Positions 52,981-61,506 of a DNA stretch of 64,000 bases are shown one piece after another. Position 1 is the stretch's first letter; every line of letters begins with the position of its first letter. Position numbers and translations under genes: made by a program. The notes below the pieces were generated by a model. It was not told the origin of the DNA. It did no database searches and saw nothing but the letters and a program-made list of their open reading frames with translations. The stretch lies in the NCBI RefSeq assembly GCF_018739865.1, contig NZ_JADOER010000004.1, positions 1-64,000 of the forward strand, read 5' to 3'. The DNA comes from Leptothoe kymatousa TAU-MAC 1615. Lineage in GTDB: Bacteria > Cyanobacteriota > Cyanobacteriia > Phormidesmidales > Phormidesmidaceae.

Positions 52981-53679
52981 TTAGGGCATGGTGGGATTCT
53001 GACTTAGGCGCTTGAGGGCCAGGGTTTGGTCGGTTTGGATGGAGATTTGTAGGTCCGATAGTTCCTGGAGTCTGGCCGCGAGGCTCTGGGCTTTTTGGCG
53101 GGCATTGCGGCGTTTGTGGAGGGCTGCGCGTGCCAAGTCTTCTCGTCCTCGTTTAAGGGCGGTTTCGGCCACATGCTTCCATTGGTCGCTATCCTTTAGC
53201 GCCTGCTGATAGTCGGGAAGCAGGGTGGTCGTTGCGATCGCAATATTATCCAGGGCTTTTTCAAATAAATCCAAAATTGCTTGGGGTGTCTCTTCCTGGG
53301 CCGCTTGCCGCGTTAATCCCCGAGGGACTTTTAGCTGATCTAACCGAAGGCCAAACTCATTCAGTTGGGGGCTGAGATTTTGTCCGGTGGTGCACCACGT
53401 TGCAAAATGTTCGCAGTTATTGAAGAAGAGATTGTAGCGTTGTTCTCCCAAACGACTTTCCGCTCGTCCAATGATGACATCGGGGAGAAAAGACACAGAC
53501 TGCTCAAAGGGATATACCGGATTGCCCCGGGCAAACGCTGCGGTGCTAGTGCGTGAGATGGTGGCAGTGCCTACCTTCCGGTAGTGAATCACCGTGCCAT
53601 CGCCACAGTCGATGCCATGATGCTGATAGGGCACGCCCATCACATCGCGCATCACGTAGACCTGATCCCCCCTAGCCAT
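52981..53679 (-). CDS. LRAT-type acyltransferase domain fused to a PspA/IM30-like coiled coil
   Basis: Seen: 232 residues. Residues ~1-115 form an LRAT (NlpC/P60-like) thiol enzyme domain: YQHHGIDCGDGTVIHY supplies the catalytic His (20/21) and second His (32), and FFNNCEHFATWC supplies the nucleophile Cys89. Residues ~135-225 are a long helix resembling the PspA/Vipp1 hairpin: QQALKDSDQWKHVAETALKRG, split as QQALKDSDQW and KHVAETALKRG, then REDLARAALHKRRNARQKAQSL. Known: LRAT-type enzymes move acyl chains from phospholipids; PspA/Vipp1 coils bind and remodel membranes. Fusing the two suggests a membrane-targeted phospholipid enzyme (inference). The ATG abuts the stop of the FHA gene upstream, so they are co-translated. 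Confidence 0.82.
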   Translation of the reverse strand: MARGDQVYVMRDVMGVPYQHHGIDCGDGTVIHYRKVGTATISRTSTAAFARGNPVYPFEQSVSFLPDVIIGRAESRLGEQRYNLFFNNCEHFATWCTTGQNLSPQLNEFGLRLDQLKVPRGLTRQAAQEETPQAILDLFEKALDNIAIATTTLLPDYQQALKDSDQWKHVAETALKRGREDLARAALHKRRNARQKAQSLAARLQELSDLQISIQTDQTLALKRLSQNPTMP

Positions 53680-54156
53680 TTAGGTTAGTCCGCTATCCAA
53701 GGGTTTGGCATTACTTGGAGGTAGCTTGTCCCGCAGGTCTGTTTGCATGGCCTCCAAGTCTGTTCTAGTGGTTTGCCTAGATGCGGTGCGATTGAACTGC
53801 TGTTGTTTGCGTCTGGCCAGGAGTTCTTTGATGGACGCGGCTGAAGACTTCTCGGGCTGATCGATGGAAATCTGAAGATTGGGGCCTGAACGGGCCAGGC
53901 GCACCACTAACCCATCTTCTGCGGTAACGTTTTGGATCCGTTTTCCATCTAAATAGGTGCCGTTGGTGCCCAAACTTTGAATGGCCCAACCAGCTGCCCC
54001 CTTATGGATTTCCAGATGGTGCCGAGACACAACCGCACTGTAGAGAACAACATCATTATCCGTGGAACGGCCAATGCGGATAATGTCCTGTTCCTCAAAG
54101 GTCCAATTCTGTATGGGGGTCTTATTCAGGGGGTGGAGTAACGATAGGGTAATCAC
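53680..54156 (-). CDS. FHA-domain protein
   Basis: Seen: 158 residues. One forkhead-associated domain (~10-105): IIRIGRSTDNDVVL, AVVSRHHLEIH and SLGTNGTYLDGKRI, with the phosphothreonine-reading Arg, Ser-Arg-His and Asn positions kept. A charged tail follows, with no further domain. Its stop codon touches the start of the LRAT-PspA gene, and a second FHA protein lies 83 bases upstream. Inference: it reads Ser/Thr-kinase phosphorylation and recruits or controls the LRAT protein. No kinase gene is in the window. Confidence 0.88.
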   Translation of the reverse strand: MITLSLLHPLNKTPIQNWTFEEQDIIRIGRSTDNDVVLYSAVVSRHHLEIHKGAAGWAIQSLGTNGTYLDGKRIQNVTAEDGLVVRLARSGPNLQISIDQPEKSSAASIKELLARRKQQQFNRTASRQTTRTDLEAMQTDLRDKLPPSNAKPLDSGLT

Positions 54157-54239
54157 GTTAAGACATCGAAGGGCAAGGTAACAAGTCGGTTCGTGGGAAA
54201 GCGCTCGCTAAAGCACTGGGTATATGTCTGATCTATCCC

Positions 54240-54992
54240 TCATACAAGTTGAAAAATAAAGCTCACTTTATCACCCTTGCCAAGGGCGATGCGATCGCCG
54301 GGGCGCAGGCGATGTCGATTGCCCACGGCGAGGGGTAGATTATTGATGTACGTACCATTGGAACTACCCACATCTTCAATATAGTGGACATCTCCCTCAA
54401 TCAAAATAGCCCCATGGACTCGAGACACAATGTCTGATTCTGGAAAGCCTGAAACATCGATGTCTGGCGGAACGCGGTCATTGGGTTTGCCGATGTTTAA
54501 TCGACTGATGCCCACGGGGAGTTCTAATAGGGTATCAGTTTGCACATGGAGCAAACGCGCTGAGAAACTTTGCAGTTGAGTTTGAGGCGCAGCCCCTAAG
54601 TCCGCTTGTGGTTGAGTCGTTACGGGGACATTTTCAACATTTACAGCGGTGGGAATATTGTCAGGGATTGGATCCGGGGGAATGGGGGGTGGGGGTGCCA
54701 CGGCTAACGGGTCTGGGGGCACCAGGGGATCGGCCTCTATGGGAGCTGTGTTGATTGGGCTGGCGGGTGGCTCTACTGCGGCTGGGTCTTCGGCAGGGAG
54801 CGGTGGCGGTGGCGTGCTAGCTGCAGGTTGATTGGCTAAATTATGACCACATTGACCACAAAAACTGGCATCTGCTTGGACCTGGGCACCACAGTTTGGG
54901 CAGGTTGTTAAGGACGGTAGGGGGGTGTAACAGGCTTCGCATTGAGAGGCCCCTTCCGGGTTCTGATAGTTGCAGTTTGGGCAAATAATCAT
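54240..54992 (-). CDS. Zinc-ribbon and FHA-domain protein
   Basis: Seen: 250 residues from the ATG at 54992 (a TTG at 54998 is in frame). Two N-terminal zinc ribbons, CPNCNYQNPEGASQCEAC and CPNCGAQVQADASFCGQC, are followed by a long Pro/Ala-rich linker (~55-145) and a C-terminal FHA domain (ISRLNIGKPNDRVPPDI, IVSRVHGAILIEG, DVGSSNGTYINN). The GR of the usual FHA GRxxxN is replaced by GK, but the SRVH and SSNG core is intact. First of a three-gene set FHA / FHA / LRAT-PspA. It probably serves as a phospho-dependent scaffold. Confidence 0.85.
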   Translation of the reverse strand: MIICPNCNYQNPEGASQCEACYTPLPSLTTCPNCGAQVQADASFCGQCGHNLANQPAASTPPPPLPAEDPAAVEPPASPINTAPIEADPLVPPDPLAVAPPPPIPPDPIPDNIPTAVNVENVPVTTQPQADLGAAPQTQLQSFSARLLHVQTDTLLELPVGISRLNIGKPNDRVPPDIDVSGFPESDIVSRVHGAILIEGDVHYIEDVGSSNGTYINNLPLAVGNRHRLRPGDRIALGKGDKVSFIFQLV

Positions 54993-55024
54993 TAGCAATG
55001 TGACTCACACTAGCCATGTATAAA

Positions 55025-55342
55025 CTACATGGTTTCGGTGATTTTCTGTCGGTGGGTTGCAAGAAGTGTAGGTAATCTTTGCTGCGTTTCCGCATCTAGC
55101 CAGGCATAGGGTAGATGCGGAATCAGTGATGGGCAGCAACAGGGGATATTCCCCTGGGTCTGATGCTCTGGCGTTGCCGATTTTCGAGATGATCTGAATC
55201 TGGGCAATGTTGATGGCTGACACCATGGGCAGATCGGTTCATCCTTAAAACCAGCAACGGTGATTTCCTGATGCAGTCTCTTCCATACACGTGGGAAAAG
55301 GGCGTATTGCCCGTTTCCATACGGCGTATTGCACACCTGCAT
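55025..55342 (-). CDS. Hypothetical Cys-rich small protein, possible zinc binder
   Basis: A 105-residue frame fills the gap between pgl and the zinc-ribbon FHA gene, same strand, starting 13 bases after the pgl stop. It contains ICPWC and, about 37 residues on, IPCCCP, a spacing compatible with a zinc site, and a polar C-terminus (LDAETQQRLPTLLATHRQ). No clear ribosome-binding site is seen, and part of its start lies in the CGTATTGC repeat. I do not recognise a family; real or chance is about even. Confidence 0.4.
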   Translation of the reverse strand: MQVCNTPYGNGQYALFPRVWKRLHQEITVAGFKDEPICPWCQPSTLPRFRSSRKSATPEHQTQGNIPCCCPSLIPHLPYAWLDAETQQRLPTLLATHRQKITETM

Positions 55343-55355
55343 ACGGTCGTATTGC
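55303..55355. repeat. Three helically phased CGTATTGC direct repeats
   Basis: CGTATTGC occurs at 55303-55310, 55325-55332 and 55348-55355 (spacing 22 and 23 bases, about two helical turns). Each of the last two is preceded by CATACGG or a close variant. They overlap the pgl stop codon. Confidence 0.75.
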
Positions 55356-56128
55356 TAGTGTGCCGTACGATTTATGTTTTGGGGAAGGCCGTGGCTCGCA
55401 TCCGTATCTAGTAGCCAATAGAGGGCTCCCTGGGGGGCAATTAATCTGGCTGGATACAGGGCGCTGTCTGCGGTGGGTGCAAAGACTTGGGCCAGGGCGT
55501 TTTGTTTGTTGCTGCCAGCTACCAAAAAGAGGACGTGGCGAGCCTGGTTGATCAGACTGGCGGTGAAGGTGATGCGGGGCTGATCGTCTTTTTGGCCAAC
55601 GGTGATCCAGCGGTCGGTTGCTTTGAGCGCTGCCGTGTGGGGAAAGAGGGAGGCTGTGTGGCCATCGTCTCCCATGCCTAACAAAATGATGTCAAACTCA
55701 GCGGGGGTATTTAAGCTGCCCTGGAAGCTTTGCAGCAGATCTTGTTGATACTGATCGGCACTGGCTTGGGGGGGGGCCGTGTCTGTGGGGACGATAAAGA
55801 TATTTTCAGCAGGAATTGGGACGTGGCTCAGCCAGGCTTCCTGGGTCATTTTGGCATTGCTGTCGCTGTGGGTAATGGGCACATAGCGTTCATCGCCCCA
55901 ATAGATATAGAGCTTCTCCCAAGGTAAATCGGTTTTGGCTAGGGCCTGGTAAAGCGGTTTGGGGGTGCTGCCACCGGACAGGGCAATGGTGCATCGGCCA
56001 CGGGTTGAGATCGCAGCCCGAATCAGTTCGATTACCTGTTCGGTAGCCGCTTGCACCAGGGCAGCTTTGTCAGCAAATACATGCACCTGGGGCGCAGACT
56101 TGTGGATAGAGGGTGGGGCGACGGTCAT
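55355..56128 (-). CDS. pgl: 6-phosphogluconolactonase
   Basis: Seen: 257 residues. It has the Pgl/DevB signatures CTIALSGGSTPKPLYQALA, YIYWGDERYVPITHSDSNAKM (split as YIYWGDERYVP and ITHSDSNAKM), and FDIILLGMGDDGHTASLFPHT with the catalytic His in DDGHTASLFP. It hydrolyses 6-phosphogluconolactone in the oxidative pentose phosphate pathway, the main dark NADPH source in cyanobacteria. It is monocistronic or leads the small downstream set; the divergent glycosyltransferase gene starts 149 bases away. Confidence 0.93.
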   Translation of the reverse strand: MTVAPPSIHKSAPQVHVFADKAALVQAATEQVIELIRAAISTRGRCTIALSGGSTPKPLYQALAKTDLPWEKLYIYWGDERYVPITHSDSNAKMTQEAWLSHVPIPAENIFIVPTDTAPPQASADQYQQDLLQSFQGSLNTPAEFDIILLGMGDDGHTASLFPHTAALKATDRWITVGQKDDQPRITFTASLINQARHVLFLVAGSNKQNALAQVFAPTADSALYPARLIAPQGALYWLLDTDASHGLPQNINRTAH

Positions 56129-56277
56129 AGGTCAAAATCACCAGTGTCAATATGCTAAAGACGGCTTGAAAACCACCTTTTTATGAACGCTAGCGCAGCT
56201 TTCCCAGGACACCTCATACTCTTAATAGACTTTGTATTATTCTGAGGGGCATTAAGGAAGGGGCTGAAGGGGGAGGT

Positions 56278-57012
56278 GTGATTTCTATTGTTTTGCCATG
56301 TCTAAACGAGATCAGGCATGGTTATTTACCCAACATTCTAGATAACCTGGCGTTACAACCTGGAAATAAGCAAATCATCATTGTCCTGAGCCCGAGTACG
56401 GATGGTACCTACGATGTGATTAATCAACATCCTGCGGCTAGAGACTTTAAGGTGATCGAAGCTGAGGCTGCCAATCGCGCCCAGCGATTAACCATTGGGA
56501 TTGAAGCGAGCCAAGGTTCGATTGTGCTATTGCACCATCCGGCTACGCTACTGCCCCCCCAGGCCCTGGGGCAAATCGAGACATTAATGGCCGATGGCAC
56601 GGTGGTGTGGGGGGGCTTTCGCCATAGTTTTGACTTCGACCATTGGCTACTAAAGTTTACGTCCTGGTATTCCACCACCCAGCGTCCGCACGCTAGCGGC
56701 ATCCTTTATCTAGATCACTGTATTTTTGCGCGGCGGCAGGCATTGCTGGATATTGGCGGTGTGCCCGATATGGATATTTTTGAAGATACGGCCCTGAGTA
56801 AGGCCCTGGGGCAGTATGGTCCTCCGCGGTTGGTTGCCGGTACCATCGTCACCTCGGCTCGCCGTTTTAGGGAACGCGGGCTTTATCGCCATGCGGCGCT
56901 GAATCAGTTGCTTAAGTTGATGTACTACGCTGGTCTAGATCCTAAAAAAATGAATTGGCTCTACGAAGGTAAGAGCCAAATTAACGTAAGCTACAACGAA
57001 CGAAAAAAATAG
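56278..57012 (+). CDS. GT2-like transferase of the TIGR04283 (transferase 2) type
   Basis: Seen: 244 residues from a GTG; GGAGG lies very close (one base spacing), so initiation is probably weak. The start ISIVLPCLNE, HHPATLLPP, LYLDHCIFARRQALLDIGGVP, IFEDTALSKAL and TSARRFRERGLYRHAALNQLL follow the order of blocks in the 'rSAM/selenodomain-associated transferase 2' family. The DxD-like residues are not obvious, and the nucleotide-binding ADT motif is HPA here. The usual partner, transferase 1, is present 4 kb away at 60846 rather than adjacent. Substrate unknown. Confidence 0.7.
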   Translation: MISIVLPCLNEIRHGYLPNILDNLALQPGNKQIIIVLSPSTDGTYDVINQHPAARDFKVIEAEAANRAQRLTIGIEASQGSIVLLHHPATLLPPQALGQIETLMADGTVVWGGFRHSFDFDHWLLKFTSWYSTTQRPHASGILYLDHCIFARRQALLDIGGVPDMDIFEDTALSKALGQYGPPRLVAGTIVTSARRFRERGLYRHAALNQLLKLMYYAGLDPKKMNWLYEGKSQINVSYNERKK

Positions 57013-57109
57013 ATATATCGATTGCTTAAGTGGGCGATGCATAGTTTAGGGGTGGTTCTACCCTTGGCCTAGTCCCTAGGTAAGCTTTGCCAACCCTATT
57101 GCTTTTTCC

Positions 57110-57988
57110 ATGTCTCGTACCTATAAAGCCACTGGTATTAACTTAAAGGCCTCTCCCATGGGGGAGAACGATCGCCTGATGACCATTTTGACGAAGGAGC
57201 ATGGGTTGCTGCGTGCGATCGCGCCGGGGGCCCGCAAGCACAAGTCACGTTTGGGAGGGCGCAGTGGCCTGTTTGTGGTGAACGAGCTCATGCTGTCCAA
57301 GGGGAAGTCCCTAGACAAGATGATTCAGGCCCAAACCCAGCAGTCCTTTCCGGGGCTGAGTCGCGATTTAGCCCGATTGACCGCCGGGCAATACTTGGCA
57401 GAGTTGGTGCTGTGCGAGGCCAGCGAACAACCCCAGGAAGAATTATTTGAGCTATTGGTGGCCCATCTAGAACGCTTGGAGACAGCTTCAGCGGGGACCG
57501 TATTAGCCTGTTTGGCCCAGGGGACATTTCATATATTGGCCCTGGCTGGGGTGGCCCCAGAACTGCGTTACTGCTGTGTCAGCCGGAAACCGATTCAACC
57601 CCGTTTAGATCGTGGGGACAGTCCCTGGCAGGTGGGGTTTAGTATCGCCGCTGGAGGCGTGATTACCCTAGAGCAGCTAGAACGGTTGGAGAATAATGCG
57701 GGGCCAGCGGATTATGACGCAGGACGGCGCAAACGCATTTATGGCTCGCTAACCACGACAATTGGCGCGGCAGAGCTGGCGTTGTTACAACAATTAGCCC
57801 AACCAGAGCTTGTGTTCACCCAGGATCGTTCTTTAACATCTATAGGGGGAGTGGATGCGGCTCCCCACGGTTTGTGGCGTCGGGTGGAACGTTTGCTCAG
57901 GAACTATGCCCAGTTTCACTTTGATCGTCCCATTCGCTCTGCTGCGCTAATCGATAGCTGCTTTGCTTCACCCGCTTATGCTTCGTGA
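57110..57988 (+). CDS. recO: DNA repair protein RecO
   Basis: Seen: 292 residues. The N-terminal OB-fold (YKATGINLKASPMGENDRLM, ILTKEHGLLRAIAPGARK) is followed by the helical domain (GQYLAELVLCEASEQPQEELF, split as GQYLAELVLCE and ASEQPQEELF; CLAQGTFHILALAGVAPEL). RecO loads RecA on SSB-coated DNA with RecR in the RecF pathway. The length is normal. The MFS gene's ATG lies inside the last codons of recO (11-base overlap), implying co-translation. Confidence 0.92.
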   Translation: MSRTYKATGINLKASPMGENDRLMTILTKEHGLLRAIAPGARKHKSRLGGRSGLFVVNELMLSKGKSLDKMIQAQTQQSFPGLSRDLARLTAGQYLAELVLCEASEQPQEELFELLVAHLERLETASAGTVLACLAQGTFHILALAGVAPELRYCCVSRKPIQPRLDRGDSPWQVGFSIAAGGVITLEQLERLENNAGPADYDAGRRKRIYGSLTTTIGAAELALLQQLAQPELVFTQDRSLTSIGGVDAAPHGLWRRVERLLRNYAQFHFDRPIRSAALIDSCFASPAYAS

Positions 57989-59420
57989 GTCCGACGCCAA
58001 TGAATCATCTAAGCTGCCAGATGCTGACCAGCAGTCGGCAGCTGACAAGATAGATGTGGGCTCACTGACCGAGCAGAACGGCAGGGCCACTGAGGCCCAG
58101 GCGGCATCCCCGCAGCCCGCCACCGGCTTTTGGCCGGTCTTAAAAAATCGAAATTTTCTGACTCTGTGGGGCGGTCAGGTCTTTTCCCAGCTGGCGGACA
58201 AGGTGTATTTAGTGCTGATGATTGCCATCATCGCGAGTCAATATCAGCTGCCGGGGCAAACCATCAGCGGCTGGGTATCGGCGGTGATGATTGCGTTTAC
58301 CATTCCGGCGGTGCTGTTTGGGTCGTTGGCTGGGGTATATGTCGATCGCTGGCTCAAGCAGCCGGTGTTGGTGTGGACCAATATTTTTCGGGGGGCCTTG
58401 GTGATTGTGCTGCCCCTACTGTTGTGGCTCAGCCACGACTGGGGAAATGTTGCTGGCATTCCCGTGAGCTTTTGTTTGTTGCTGGTAATTACCTTTTTGG
58501 TATCTACCCTGACCCAGTTTTTTGCCCCGGCTGAGCAATCGACGATTCCGCTGATTGTGGAAGATCGTCATTTGCTGTCGGCCAATTCGCTTTACACCAC
58601 CACCATGATGGCGTCGGTGATTATTGGCTTTGCCGTGGGGGAACCGCTGCTTGCGATCGCAGATAAACTCATGGCGCCCTTAGATCACGGCAGTGGCATT
58701 GGCAAAGACATTTTGGTGGGCCTCAGCTACTGTTTGGCGGGCCTGATCTTAATTGCCATGAATACCGGCGAGGCTGCCGAAACCCTGCAGCGCGATAGCC
58801 ACGTGTTGACCGATATCAAGGATGGTCTGACCTACATCAAACAGCGTCCCCCCATTCGTAATGCCATTATTCAGCTAGTCCTACTATTTTCAGTGTTTGC
58901 CGCGCTGGCGGTGCTGGCGGTGCGTTTAGCGGAAGTCATCCCCGCCCTGAAGTCATCTCAGTTTGGTGTTTTGTTAGCCGCTGGCGGTGTGGGCATGGGT
59001 ATTGGTGCCGCCATCATTGGGAATTTGGGTCACCGTTTCAAGCGTCGTCACCTGAGCATGGTGGGCCTATTGGGCATGGGGGCCGCTTTAGCAGGGTTAG
59101 CAACTACCATTCACAGCCTGGGGTTTAGCCTGGGGCTGATTGCGCTGCTCGGGGTGTTTGCCGCTGCGGTGGGCATACCGATGCAAACCACTATTCAGGA
59201 GCAAACCCCAGAAGATATGAGGGGTAAAGTATTTGGTCTGCAAAATAATCTAGTCAATATTGCGTTGAGTCTGCCTTTGGCATTGGCGGGGGTGGCGGAA
59301 GCGTTCTTTGGCCTGCGGCTGGTGTTATTTTCCCTGGCGACCATTGTGGTGTTGGGTGGTTTGTTTACCCAAACGGTGTTTACGGTGCCCGCAGAATCGA
59401 CCGCTGATGCCCGTACTTAA
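57978..59420 (+). CDS. MFS transporter, MFS_3-like
   Basis: Seen: 480 residues from the ATG at 57978; the frame is open to a TTG at 57963. After a polar ~50-residue N-terminus come about twelve membrane helices beginning FLTLWGGQVFSQLADKVYLV. The motif LAGVYVDRWLKQPVLV between helices 2 and 3 is the MFS loop, and FAPAEQSTIPLIV matches exporter-like MFS_3 proteins. Substrate unknown. It is coupled to recO by overlap, a gene order found, from memory, in other cyanobacteria too. Confidence 0.85.
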   Translation: MLRESDANESSKLPDADQQSAADKIDVGSLTEQNGRATEAQAASPQPATGFWPVLKNRNFLTLWGGQVFSQLADKVYLVLMIAIIASQYQLPGQTISGWVSAVMIAFTIPAVLFGSLAGVYVDRWLKQPVLVWTNIFRGALVIVLPLLLWLSHDWGNVAGIPVSFCLLLVITFLVSTLTQFFAPAEQSTIPLIVEDRHLLSANSLYTTTMMASVIIGFAVGEPLLAIADKLMAPLDHGSGIGKDILVGLSYCLAGLILIAMNTGEAAETLQRDSHVLTDIKDGLTYIKQRPPIRNAIIQLVLLFSVFAALAVLAVRLAEVIPALKSSQFGVLLAAGGVGMGIGAAIIGNLGHRFKRRHLSMVGLLGMGAALAGLATTIHSLGFSLGLIALLGVFAAAVGIPMQTTIQEQTPEDMRGKVFGLQNNLVNIALSLPLALAGVAEAFFGLRLVLFSLATIVVLGGLFTQTVFTVPAESTADART

Positions 59421-59670
59421 GAGTGGATCACGCGAAGGCTGGGGACACGAACCCCTGAGTAAATTCTAAAATCCTGATAAAGTCGTATAAAGTATTCGTA
59501 CGGCTGCTTAAGCAATATTAAGTTTATGAACTTGGTCTGGGGCTTGGGCACAACAATCTCGCCGCAGGGCAATTCCCCAACGGTTGCAAGCGTTAAGCCG
59601 TCAATGTTTGCTTTGGTTATTACGTTTGAAATAACCCTTTTTATAAACACTTATATAGCCACCCTGTTAG

Positions 59671-60831
59671 ATGCATATTGCATGGATTGGTAAAAAATCC
59701 CCTTTTTGTGGAAATGTTACCTACGGTCGAGAGATTACCAACGCGCTACTAGAGCGTGGTTACCGGGTGACGTTTTTGCACTTTGCAACGACTGAAGAAT
59801 CTGAAGGAGAGCAGGGTGGCTATGAAGAAGTTTCGCTGCCATTTATCTTCAAGTCCCAAATTTTAATTATTCCTAGCTTTCGGTCAGCCCGTCGGCTGGC
59901 GGAGGTGTTGGCGGAACTTAAGCCCGATTTAGTCCACGCCTCGTTATCCTTATCCCCGCTAGACTTTAAGCTGCCAGAAATTTGCCATGAGCTGGGTATT
60001 CCCCTGGTGGCTACTTTTCATCCTGCCTTTGACCGCAAACGCCGTAATTTAACGTCGGGGACCCAGCATTTTACCTATCAGCTCTATGCCCCTCGGTTGG
60101 CGCACTATGACCGAGTGATTGTATTTTCTAGAATCCAGCAGGAGCTATTGGTGAAGTTGGGGGTGCCCCTGGAGCGGGTGGCGGTGATTCCCAACGGTGT
60201 GGATGTGTATCGCTATTCTCCGGGGACTTCCCCCATTAAAAAGGAGCTGCGGGCCCGGTATCTGTATGTATATCAAGGGCGGCTGGCCATTGAAAAAAAT
60301 GTTGAGTCGATGCTGAAGGGCTGGAAGCTGGCCAATTTGGGCCCTGACCATAAGCTGGTAATTGTGGGCAGTGGCCCCTTGGAACTGGCCTTGAAAACGG
60401 CCTATGGTGCCGATGATTCGGTGATTTGGTTGGGGTTTGTGGCGGATGAAAATCGCCGCATTGAAATTTTGCGGGGTGCGGATGCGTTTATTTTGCCGTC
60501 CCTGATTGAGGGATTGTCGCTGTCTTTGTTGGAAGCGATGGCCTGTGGGGCGGCCTGTATCGCCACAGATGCGGGCGCTGATGGTGAGGTGTTGGAAGAT
60601 GGGGCGGGCATTGTGCTAGATACCCAGCGGGTGGCCCAACAGCTGCATACGATTTTGCCCCTGTTGCGGGACCATCCAGAAATGGTCTCGCTGTTGAGTA
60701 GCAAGGCACGGCAGCGGGTGTTGGATCGTTACACCTTGAGTAAAAACATTACCCAGTTGGAAAATTTGTATGCCCAGATGGTGCCCAGTAAGGCTCGGTA
60801 TTCCATCCCTCAGCAGGTGGGACGTCTCTAG
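59671..60831 (+). CDS. GT4-type glycosyltransferase
   Basis: Seen: 386 residues of GT-B fold. The N-terminal acceptor domain has GNVTYGREITNALLERGYRV, and the C-terminal donor domain has VAVIPNGVDVYRYSP, YQGRLAIEKNVESMLKGW and LIEGLSLSLLEAMACGAACIATD with the E(x7)E motif. Cytosolic, possibly membrane-associated. It resembles cyanobacterial lipid or polysaccharide glycosyltransferases, but I cannot choose between them. It ends 14 bases from the convergent transferase-1 gene. Confidence 0.85.
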   Translation: MHIAWIGKKSPFCGNVTYGREITNALLERGYRVTFLHFATTEESEGEQGGYEEVSLPFIFKSQILIIPSFRSARRLAEVLAELKPDLVHASLSLSPLDFKLPEICHELGIPLVATFHPAFDRKRRNLTSGTQHFTYQLYAPRLAHYDRVIVFSRIQQELLVKLGVPLERVAVIPNGVDVYRYSPGTSPIKKELRARYLYVYQGRLAIEKNVESMLKGWKLANLGPDHKLVIVGSGPLELALKTAYGADDSVIWLGFVADENRRIEILRGADAFILPSLIEGLSLSLLEAMACGAACIATDAGADGEVLEDGAGIVLDTQRVAQQLHTILPLLRDHPEMVSLLSSKARQRVLDRYTLSKNITQLENLYAQMVPSKARYSIPQQVGRL

Positions 60832-60845
60832 CGCGGGCGCTGGCT

Positions 60846-61475
60846 TTAGCTGGCCCAGGCCTCCGGGGCTAGCACGCTGTTCAAAATTTCTAAATCCTCA
60901 GGTCGATCCACATCCCGTAGTTGTTCTAGGGTGGCAACAGAAAGATTTAGGGTCTTTGCGATCGCAACCGTTTGGGCAAACACCTCACTAGTGCCCCAGG
61001 AAATATTTTCAAACAGTTGGGGCTGGGGATGATTCAGACCAATCATGTAGTAGCCACCGTCTGCGGCTGGCCCCAGCACCACATCATGGGTTTTAAGCAG
61101 CCGAAATGCCTGCTTAAAATGGCTGTTCTTTAGCTGGGGGCAGTCCGCCCCAATGGCCACCACCGCCTCCATCTCCAAGCCAAAATTATCCACAAAGGCC
61201 TGGTGCAACCGATTGCCCAAATCCCCAGCAAACTGGGGTAAATAGGTAAACTGTCGGCCTAGCCAGGTGCGCATTTGGGCGAGTTCGCCACCGGCAAAAT
61301 GAACCTGCCGGTCAATCTCTGGCCCCAGGAAAGCCATTTCCCCAGCCATGGCTTCCGTCATCCTGCGCTGTAGTGCAGCGGCCTCGACCGCACCTAGGTG
61401 GGGAATCAGTCGAGTCTTGGTATTCCCAGCTTTGGGATACCGGGTAAACAACATTAGGCAAGCGTTTATCGCCAC
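60846..61475 (-). CDS. TIGR04282-type transferase (DUF2064, GT-A-like)
   Basis: Seen: 209 residues from a GTG that gives the usual eight residues before LFTRYPKAGNTKTRLIPHLG. Later blocks: QFAGDLGNRLHQAF, VVAIGADCPQLK, DVVLGPAADGGYYMIGL and ISWGTSEVFAQTV. These are the family's nucleotide-binding and DxD-like motifs ('rSAM/selenodomain-associated transferase 1'). Some members act in arsenosugar synthesis; no arsM or radical-SAM partner is in this window, so that role is unsupported here. It follows the DUF547 lipoprotein gene on the same strand. Confidence 0.85.
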   Translation of the reverse strand: MAINACLMLFTRYPKAGNTKTRLIPHLGAVEAAALQRRMTEAMAGEMAFLGPEIDRQVHFAGGELAQMRTWLGRQFTYLPQFAGDLGNRLHQAFVDNFGLEMEAVVAIGADCPQLKNSHFKQAFRLLKTHDVVLGPAADGGYYMIGLNHPQPQLFENISWGTSEVFAQTVAIAKTLNLSVATLEQLRDVDRPEDLEILNSVLAPEAWAS

Positions 61476-61506
61476 GATAATTCTCTATTTTAATTTTTCT
61501 TTATTA

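Noticed and set aside
59417..59650. 77-codon minus-strand frame between the MFS and GT4 genes
   Set aside because: It overlaps the end of the MFS gene, has no recognisable motif or ribosome-binding site, and looks like chance.
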